Assembly: GCF_902712915.1 (NCBI RefSeq)
Contig: NZ_CACTIA010000005.1
Location: 806,001-870,000, forward strand
Direction of reading: 5' to 3'
DNA: 64,000 nucleotides
Origin: Acidiphilium sp. C61
GTDB taxonomy: Bacteria; Pseudomonadota; Alphaproteobacteria; Acetobacterales; Acetobacteraceae
Made by a program: the position numbers and the translations under genes. The number at the start of each line of letters is the position of its first letter. Positions within the stretch are counted from its first letter, which is position 1. The notes under the pieces are model-generated. The model saw nothing but the letters and a program-made list of their open reading frames with translations. It was not told the origin of the DNA and searched no databases. Positions 58,209 to 64,000 of the stretch are shown here, piece after piece.

Positions 58209-59201
58209 TCAGCGCAGTTCGCCGGAGACCGGTTGCAGCCGGCGTGCTTCGATCCCCTGCCAGGCGAGCAGGACGGGCACCGCGATGACGAGGTCGCGCG
58301 CGCGCCGCAGCAGCGAGACCGAGAGCGCGATGTCCGGCGGAATGCCGAACACGGCGCCGAGCAGCGTGTAGGCCGCTTCCTGCACGCCGAGGCGGCCGGG
58401 GATGAAGAAACCGGTCGAGAGGATCGCGTGCAGCAGCGCCTCGATCACGAGGGCATCGCGGAGGGAGATGTTCTGGCCGAGGGCGCGGAAGGCGACGAAG
58501 GAGGCGATGCCAGTGCCGAACCAGCAAAGCAGGTGCATCGACGAGGCGGCGACCAGGCGGCGGCGGCGGGCATAGATTGCATCCAGCGCCGCTTGCAGCC
58601 GACCGATCCCGATGGAAGCGGCATCGGCGGACTGGCCGGCAATCCGCATCGCGAGGCCGCGGAACAGGCGGCTCATGCCCTTCTGCATCAGCAGGAAGAT
58701 CGCGCCGGCGGCGAACGCGACGCCGAGCCCGATGCTCATCGGCCATACGAGGTCGCTGTGCGGCACCAGCGCGATCAGCAGGACCACGCCGATGGCGACG
58801 AACACCAGCTCGGCGAGGAATTCCAGCGTCACGTCCGCCAGGGTCGAGGCCGCCGCGTCGGCGAAGGCAACGCCGCCGAGGGCGATCGCCCGGCCGCCGA
58901 TCACGAAGCCGCCGACATGCGAGAAGGGCAGGAATTCGCCGGCCGAGTCCCGCACCATCCGGCCCCAGTAGAGCAGGAGAAAGCTGCCGCCGTGGCGGCG
59001 GCGAAGCAACAGACGCCAGGCCACGGCCAGCCCGGCGATGATCACCATCTGCACCCCGAGATAGGCGGCGAAGCCCGAGAGGCTGACCCGTTCGAGCGCG
59101 TGGGCCACATCGCCCCAACCGAACCAGGCGATGGTGCCAGTGAACAGCAGCAGCCCGACCAGGCCAAAGACCGTGGGCCAGATGCCAAGGCGGCGGATCA
59201 C
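58209..59201 (-). CDS. hpnL: Hopanoid-associated lysylphosphatidylglycerol-synthase-like membrane protein HpnL
   Basis: A 330-residue protein with about eight transmembrane helices of the flippase/LPG-synthase TM family. Signatures are FLPFSHVGGFVIGGRAIALGG, HAILSTGFFIPGRLGVQEAAY and LLRRARDLVIAVP. Linkage to hpnA-E supports HpnL, thought to help move hopanoids to the outer membrane. I choose GTG 59201, with GGAG 7 nt upstream. A GTG at 59261 would add 20 residues but has its ribosome site too close. Confidence 0.83.
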   Translation of the reverse strand: MIRRLGIWPTVFGLVGLLLFTGTIAWFGWGDVAHALERVSLSGFAAYLGVQMVIIAGLAVAWRLLLRRRHGGSFLLLYWGRMVRDSAGEFLPFSHVGGFVIGGRAIALGGVAFADAAASTLADVTLEFLAELVFVAIGVVLLIALVPHSDLVWPMSIGLGVAFAAGAIFLLMQKGMSRLFRGLAMRIAGQSADAASIGIGRLQAALDAIYARRRRLVAASSMHLLCWFGTGIASFVAFRALGQNISLRDALVIEALLHAILSTGFFIPGRLGVQEAAYTLLGAVFGIPPDIALSVSLLRRARDLVIAVPVLLAWQGIEARRLQPVSGELR

Positions 59202-59417
59202 GCGCGCGGGCTCCGCATGGAAGGCTGGGCAGATGGTGATCGCAGCACTGGTTTCTCGCACTCCCGGCGGGATAAAAATCGGCAGGTGGCGGCGGCTCGT
59301 GGACCGCCCAATCGCGCCCCCTTAGCAGATTGTTGCGGTTTGGGGTATCGTCTGTCGTTGCGAGCGGCACTTTGCTTCGGCGCGGCCGATCAAGTATGGC
59401 CTTGGTAGGCTTTCTTG

Positions 59418-60500
59418 ATGGCAGGCATGAGCAACGATTCTTCCTTCCCTTCCGCAGCTTCTGCCCGCCCCGCCGACGACCGGCCGGTTCTGGTGACCGG
59501 CGCGACCGGCTTCGTCGGCGCGGCCGTGGCGCGGGCGCTGGCGCGACAGGGGACCCGGCTGCGGCTGCTGCATCGCGCGTCCAGCGACATGAGCAACCTC
59601 GCGGAGGTGCCAGGCGAACGAGTGGTCGGCGATCTCACCGATCCAGCGTCGCTCGCCCGGGCGGTCGAGGGCTGCGCGCACGTGTTTCACGTGGCCGCGG
59701 ACTATCGTCTCTACGTACCCGATCCGGCGGCGATGCGGGCGGTGAACATCGACGGTACCATTGCCCTGTTCCGCGCGGCGCAAGCTGCCGGGGCGGGTCG
59801 CATGGTCTATACCAGCAGCGTCGCCGCACTTGGCCTGACCAAGGATGGCAGCCCGGCCGACGAGGCGACGCCGCATGCGGCGGAGGATCATGTCGGCCCC
59901 TACAAACGCTCGAAATACGAGGCCGAGCTGGCGGTGAAGCGTCTCGTCGGCGAAGGGCTGGATATCGTCATCGTCAACCCGGCCGCCCCGGTCGGGCCGG
60001 GCGACATCAAGCCGACCCCGACCGGCCGCATGGTGCTGGACGCGGCGCGGGGCCACATGCCGGCCTATGTCGAGACCGGGATGAACATCGTGCATGTGGA
60101 TGACGTGGCCGAGGGCCATCTGCTCGCGCTGGCGCATGGGCGGCGCGGCGAGAGCTATATCCTCGGCGGCGAGAACCTGATGCTCTCCGAGATCGGGCGG
60201 ATGATCACCCGGTTGGCCGGCAAGCCGCCGCCACGGGTGAAGCTGCCGATCGGCCCGCTGATGCCGGTCGCCGCCCTCATGGAGGCCTGGGCGCGGATCT
60301 CGGGCCACGAGCCGCTGATGACACGTGACATGCTGACCATGGCCCGCAAGCGGATGTTCTATTCTTCGGACAAGGCACAGCGGGAGCTTGGCTATCGCGC
60401 CCGCCCGGCAGAAGCGGCAATGCGCGATGCGCTGGCCGATTTCTGCCGGCGCGGTAAGCTGCCGAGCCTCGCCTTCGACCCCGCGGGAGCGGCTTCATGA
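59418..60500 (+). CDS. hpnA: Hopanoid-associated sugar epimerase HpnA
   Basis: A 360-residue NAD-dependent epimerase/dehydratase of the extended SDR type. The Rossmann motif VTGATGFVGAAVARAL is near residue 25. FHVAADYRLYVPDP is characteristic of HpnA, and the Tyr-Lys pair is in GPYKRSKYEAE. Its product may modify the hopanoid polar head group. ATG 59418 is chosen; ATG 59427 and TTG 59415 are in frame. It is first of an overlapping run with hpnB and diverges from hpnL across about 215 bp. Confidence 0.9.
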   Translation: MAGMSNDSSFPSAASARPADDRPVLVTGATGFVGAAVARALARQGTRLRLLHRASSDMSNLAEVPGERVVGDLTDPASLARAVEGCAHVFHVAADYRLYVPDPAAMRAVNIDGTIALFRAAQAAGAGRMVYTSSVAALGLTKDGSPADEATPHAAEDHVGPYKRSKYEAELAVKRLVGEGLDIVIVNPAAPVGPGDIKPTPTGRMVLDAARGHMPAYVETGMNIVHVDDVAEGHLLALAHGRRGESYILGGENLMLSEIGRMITRLAGKPPPRVKLPIGPLMPVAALMEAWARISGHEPLMTRDMLTMARKRMFYSSDKAQRELGYRARPAEAAMRDALADFCRRGKLPSLAFDPAGAAS

Positions 60501-61624
60501 CCTTCGTTGCGGTGCTGGCGCTGCTGGCGTGGATCTATCTCTATCTGCTGCATGGGCAGTTCTGGCAGAGCGGGCCGGAACTCGCCCCAGCGCTTCCGGC
60601 GGCAACGGTGCCGGTGGACATCGTCGTGCCAGCGCGCGACGAGGCGGAGACCATCGCGCCGGTGGTGCGCTCGCTGCTCGCACAGGAGTATGACGGGAAA
60701 TTCCGGGTGATCCTGGTGGATGACGGCAGCACCGATGGCACCGGCGACATCGCCGCGCGGGCGGCCGAGGGCGATCAGCGTTTCGTGCTGCTGCGCGGCG
60801 GCGACAAGCCGGCCGGCTGGTCGGGCAAGCTCTGGGCACTGGAGCAGGGCGTGGCGCAAGGCACGGCGCCGGTATTGCTGTTCACCGACGCCGATATCGT
60901 TCACGATCCGCGGCACCTCGCGACGTTGGTGGCCCGGCTGGCAAGGCCGGAGCGCGGCGCGCGGCTCGACTTGGTCTCCGAGATGGTGCGGCTGAACTGC
61001 GAGAGCGCGGCCGAGCGCGCGCTGGTTCCCGCCTTCGTGTATTTCTTCCAGATGCTCTACCCGTTCGCACGGGTGAACGACCCGCTCGATGGCACCGCCG
61101 CGGCGGCCGGCGGCACGGTGCTGATCCGGCGCGATGCGCTGGAGCGGGCCGGCGGCCTCACGCAGATGCGCGGCGCGCTGATCGACGACGTGACACTGGC
61201 GAGCCGGATCAAGCGCGGCGGTGCCGTGTTCCTCGGGCATTCCGGCCTCGCCCGCTCGATCCGCCCCTATCGGCGGCTTGCCGATATCCGGGCGATGATC
61301 TCGCGCACCGCCTTCACCCAGTTGCGCTATTCTGCGCTGCTGCTCGCCTTGACGCTGGTGGGGCTCGCGATCGTGTGGCTCGTACCGCCGATCGCGCTTT
61401 TCTCCGGTGACGAAGACGCTGCGCTGTGCGGGCTGATCGCCTCCCTGCTCGCGGTGCTGAGCTACCAGCCGACGCTGCGGCGCTACGGCCGCGGCTGGTA
61501 CTGGGCGCTGGCGCTGCCGCTGATCGCGCTGGTCTATATGGAGGCGACGTTCGCTTCTGCCCTGCGATACTGGCGGGGCACCGGCGCGGCCTGGAAGAAC
61601 CGCGATTACGGTGCCGGCGGATGA
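60497..61624 (+). CDS. hpnB: Hopanoid-associated glycosyltransferase HpnB
   Basis: A 375-residue family 2 glycosyltransferase with an N-terminal membrane helix and two or more C-terminal helices. Catalytic-domain motifs are DIVVPARDEAETIAPVV, VILVDDGSTDGT and LLFTDADIVHDP. It is the usual partner of HpnA in hopanoid gene clusters. The start overlaps the hpnA stop by 4 nt, and the stop overlaps hpnC by 4 nt. Confidence 0.92.
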   Translation: MTFVAVLALLAWIYLYLLHGQFWQSGPELAPALPAATVPVDIVVPARDEAETIAPVVRSLLAQEYDGKFRVILVDDGSTDGTGDIAARAAEGDQRFVLLRGGDKPAGWSGKLWALEQGVAQGTAPVLLFTDADIVHDPRHLATLVARLARPERGARLDLVSEMVRLNCESAAERALVPAFVYFFQMLYPFARVNDPLDGTAAAAGGTVLIRRDALERAGGLTQMRGALIDDVTLASRIKRGGAVFLGHSGLARSIRPYRRLADIRAMISRTAFTQLRYSALLLALTLVGLAIVWLVPPIALFSGDEDAALCGLIASLLAVLSYQPTLRRYGRGWYWALALPLIALVYMEATFASALRYWRGTGAAWKNRDYGAGG

Positions 61625-62457
61625 GTGAAGCCGCGAGCATCGAGCAGGCGTCGGGCAAGGACCGGGGCGATGAGAATTTTCCGGTCGGCTCCTGGCTGAT
61701 CCGCGCCGGGCTGCGCCGGCATGTGCATGCCTATTACGCCTTCGCCCGCAATGCCGACGACATCGCCGATCATCCCGATCTGGCGCCGGCGGAAAAGATC
61801 GCCCGGCTCGACGCGATGGAGGCGGTGCTGGATGGCGACGATCCGGCGCGTTCCCCCTCGGCCGCGCGGCTGCGCGAGAGCCTGGCGGCGACAAAGGTCG
61901 ATTCCGTCCATGCCCGCGAATTGCTGGTCGCGTTCCGGCAGGATGCAACCAAGACGCGCTATGCGAGCTGGGACGAGCTGATGCAGTATTGCCGATACTC
62001 GGCGGCACCTGTCGGCCGCTACGTGCTCGACCTGCACGGCGAGGGAAGGCAGAGCTGGCCCGCCTCCGATGCGCTGTGCGCCAGCCTGCAGGTGCTCAAC
62101 CACCTTCAGGATTGCGCGAAGGATTTCAACGCTCTCGACCGTTCATACATCCCGGGCGACTGGTTGCAGGCGGTCGGGCTCGGGCCGGATGCCGTCACCG
62201 CCGCGGCGACACCGCCGGCGCTGCGCTCGGTGTTCGACGCGATGCTGCAAAGGACGGCGGAGCTGAACGCGAAGGCGGCGCATCTGCCGGGCTTCGTGAT
62301 GGCGCGCGGGCTGCGGATCGAGACCGCGATCATCGTCGGCCTCGCCCGCCGGCTGCATCGCCGGCTATCGAATGAAGACCCGCTGGCCGGGCGGGTGAAG
62401 CTGCTCCGGCGCGATGCCGCGGGCGCCGTGCTCGCCGGGCTGGCCAGGCTTGTATGA
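61621..62457 (+). CDS. hpnC: Squalene synthase HpnC (hydroxysqualene-forming branch)
   Basis: A 278-residue trans-isoprenyl diphosphate synthase of the squalene/phytoene synthase type. The first aspartate motif is FARNADDIADH and the second is NHLQDCAKDFNALDRSYIP. In the HpnCDE route, HpnD makes presqualene diphosphate and HpnC converts it to hydroxysqualene. ATG 61621 overlaps the hpnB stop. The gene ends within a short 14-bp tandem repeat at the junction with hpnD. Confidence 0.92.
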   Translation: MSEAASIEQASGKDRGDENFPVGSWLIRAGLRRHVHAYYAFARNADDIADHPDLAPAEKIARLDAMEAVLDGDDPARSPSAARLRESLAATKVDSVHARELLVAFRQDATKTRYASWDELMQYCRYSAAPVGRYVLDLHGEGRQSWPASDALCASLQVLNHLQDCAKDFNALDRSYIPGDWLQAVGLGPDAVTAAATPPALRSVFDAMLQRTAELNAKAAHLPGFVMARGLRIETAIIVGLARRLHRRLSNEDPLAGRVKLLRRDAAGAVLAGLARLV

Positions 62458-62493
62458 TATTGCTTGTGTGATGTTGCTTCTGTGATGTTGATG
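62455..62493 (+). repeat. 14-bp tandem repeat at the hpnC-hpnD junction
   Basis: Two and a half units: TGATATTGCTTGTG (62455-62468), TGATGTTGCTTCTG (62469-62482), then TGATGTTGATG. Unit 1 holds the hpnC stop and the partial third unit holds candidate hpnD starts. It looks like a slippage expansion of a TGATG junction. Confidence 0.75.
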
Positions 62494-63357
62494 ACGCCCG
62501 ATCCCACTCTTTTCGCCGAGGATGCCGCGACCGTTGCCGCCGCCACGCGCGCCGCCGGCACCTCGTTCTATCGTGGCATGAGCGTGCTGCCGGCGCCGCG
62601 CCGCACCGCGATGTATGCGATCTACACCTTCTGCCGGGTGGTGGACGACATCGCCGACGAGGAGGCGCCGCTCGCAGCCAAGCGCGACGGGCTGGATGCC
62701 TGGCGCCGGCGGATCGACGCGCTGCCCGAGGGCGGCGATGACGCGGTCACCCGCCTGCTGCGCGATGCCTCGCTGCGCTACGCGCTGCGGCGGGAGGATT
62801 TCCACGCGATCATCGACGGGATGGAGATGGATGCCGGCGCGCCGATCATCGCACCCGACATGGCCATGCTCGATCTTTATTGCGACCGCGTGGCTTCGGC
62901 GGTGGGGCGGCTGTCGATCCGGGTGTTCGGCGAGGTTTCGGCCCAGGGCGACAGGGTCGCGCATCATCTCGGCCGGGCCCTGCAACTGACCAACATCCTG
63001 CGCGATGTCGGCGAGGATGCCGCGCGGGGGCGGATCTATCTGCCGCGCGAGGCGCTGGAGGCCGCGGGGGCGGCCGCCGATCCGGCAACGCTGCTGGCCG
63101 ATCCGGGACTGAAGCGGGCGATGGCCGAGATCGCCGGGCTGGCGGAGCAGCATTTCGCCGAGGCCGAGGCCGCGATGCGCGGCTGCGATCGCCGCGCGGT
63201 GCTGCCGGCGCGCATGATGGCGGACGCCTATCGGCCGCTGCTCGGCGTGATGCGCGAGTCGGGCTTCGCCCATCCTGAGCGTCGGCCGAGCCTGCCCGCC
63301 TGGCGCAAGCTGCGCCTTGCCGCCGAGCTTATCATCCGGACCGACCGGCGACGATGA
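62491..63357 (+). CDS. hpnD: Presqualene diphosphate synthase HpnD
   Basis: A 288-residue squalene/phytoene synthase family enzyme. Motifs are SFYRGMSVLPAPRR, YTFCRVVDDIADE (first aspartate motif) and LTNILRDVGEDAARGRIYLP (second). It joins two farnesyl diphosphates to presqualene diphosphate. ATG codons at 62485 and 62491 are both possible, and neither has a clear ribosome site because of the tandem repeat, so translation may depend on re-initiation after hpnC. It overlaps hpnE by 4 nt. Confidence 0.92.
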   Translation: MTPDPTLFAEDAATVAAATRAAGTSFYRGMSVLPAPRRTAMYAIYTFCRVVDDIADEEAPLAAKRDGLDAWRRRIDALPEGGDDAVTRLLRDASLRYALRREDFHAIIDGMEMDAGAPIIAPDMAMLDLYCDRVASAVGRLSIRVFGEVSAQGDRVAHHLGRALQLTNILRDVGEDAARGRIYLPREALEAAGAAADPATLLADPGLKRAMAEIAGLAEQHFAEAEAAMRGCDRRAVLPARMMADAYRPLLGVMRESGFAHPERRPSLPAWRKLRLAAELIIRTDRRR

Positions 63358-64000
63358 GCCGCGTCCATGTGATCGGCGCCGGCATGGCAGGACTGTCCGC
63401 CGCGACCGCCCTTGCCGCGCAGGGACGGCAGGTCGTGCTCTACGAGGCGGCGAAATGGGCGGGGGGGCGCTGCCGCTCCTATGACGACGCCGCCCTCGGC
63501 TGCCGGATCGACAACGGCAATCACCTGCTGTTGTCGGGCAACCGCAACACCATGGCCTATCTGCGCCGGATCGGCGCGGAGAACACGTTGACCGGGCCGG
63601 ACCGGCCGCTGTTTCCGTTCATCGATCTCGCCTCGGGCCAGGCCTGGACGCTACGGCTGAACCACGGAAAGCTGCCCTGGTGGGTGCTGCGCCGGGACTG
63701 GCGGGTGCCGGGGACGAATCCGCTTGACTATCTCGCACTCCGCCGGCTGGAGCGTGCCGGACAAGATGATCTCGTCGTCGGAATGCTGGGCGGACTCGGC
63801 ATGCTGTATGACCGGCTGCTCGAACCGCTGGCGATCGCCGCCCTCAATACCAAACCGGACATCGCCTCCGCAGCACCGCTGGCGGCCGTGGTGCGGGAGA
63901 GCCTCGCGCGCGGCGGTGCGGCGACCATGCCGCGCATGCCGGAGGTCGGGCTTTCGGAGAGCTTCGTCGATCCCGCCCTCGCCTATCTGCGCGCACGCGG
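63354..64000 (+). CDS. hpnE: Hydroxysqualene dehydroxylase HpnE (3' end outside window)
   Basis: The first ~215 residues of a flavoprotein amine-oxidase/desaturase family enzyme. The FAD-binding motif VHVIGAGMAGLSAATAL is at the start, followed by YEAAKWAGGRCRS and DNGNHLLLSGN, which are typical of HpnE. It reduces hydroxysqualene to squalene for hopanoid synthesis. The gene runs past the right edge without a stop. The ATG overlaps the hpnD stop by 4 nt. Confidence 0.92.
   Translation, partial: MSRVHVIGAGMAGLSAATALAAQGRQVVLYEAAKWAGGRCRSYDDAALGCRIDNGNHLLLSGNRNTMAYLRRIGAENTLTGPDRPLFPFIDLASGQAWTLRLNHGKLPWWVLRRDWRVPGTNPLDYLALRRLERAGQDDLVVGMLGGLGMLYDRLLEPLAIAALNTKPDIASAAPLAAVVRESLARGGAATMPRMPEVGLSESFVDPALAYLRAR

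Overview
The window is very GC-rich chromosomal DNA from an alphaproteobacterium, most likely of the order Rhodospirillales and the family Acetobacteraceae (an Acidiphilium-like acidophile would fit, but that is inference). Supporting evidence: a hopanoid cluster (hpnL, hpnABCDE), paired Coq9/Coq7 genes, an EipB/DUF1849 envelope protein, UPF0262, DUF1127 and Tim44-like proteins, a phasin, and a hemC-hemD-Mic60-hemY heme block. It is densely coded. I see no rRNA, tRNA, CRISPR array, transposase or phage gene. Most genes are core housekeeping, and many neighbours overlap by 4 nt (ATGA/GTGA/TTGA), which suggests translational coupling.

Layout. 0-3.7 kb: partial metF, uvrD-type helicase and prmA in one overlapping run. 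3.8-7.3 kb: a DUF1127 gene, a large aminopeptidase P, and ccmAB (heme export for cytochrome c). 7.4-11 kb: aconitase and an SDR oxidoreductase. 11-16.4 kb (minus): DUF983, UPF0262, mtnA, a DUF2272 lipoprotein, rarA and an RluC-like pseudouridine synthase. 16.4-18 kb: a long regulatory gap and a histone-H1-like Lys/Ala protein. 18-26.8 kb (minus): glnE, bcp, dsbB, coq7, coq9, phasin, uvrB, eipB. 26.8-32.7 kb: an AsmA-like envelope protein, etfBA and a 3-hydroxyacyl-CoA dehydrogenase. 32.9-42 kb (minus): a DMT transporter, a degenerate acyl-CoA synthetase fused to GNAT, a small lipoprotein, an orphan protein, kup, an Fe-S LutA-like protein, mltA and a Tim44-like protein. 42-51.7 kb: a histidine phosphatase, then a four-gene RND efflux system with two different permeases. 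51.7-56.7 kb: tsaD diverging from hemC-hemD-mic60-hemY. 56.6-58.1 kb: an acyltransferase and GlsB. 58.2-64 kb: hopanoid genes hpnL and hpnA-E, with hpnE cut by the window edge.

The most unusual content is non-coding. A family of two-hairpin palindromic repeats occurs in three full copies plus one truncated copy. Each has hairpin A (46-49 nt), a spacer of exactly 15 nt and hairpin B of exactly 40 nt. Single-hairpin relatives occur elsewhere. Five of the seven convergent gene junctions in the window carry a member, and element ends supply the TAG stop codon of four genes. A separate array of about 24-bp tandem repeats lies between UPF0262 and mtnA. Protein-level oddities are the acyl-CoA synthetase/GNAT fusion that lacks the usual phospho-histidine motif, and a Ser/Thr/Gly-rich insertion in one RND permease.
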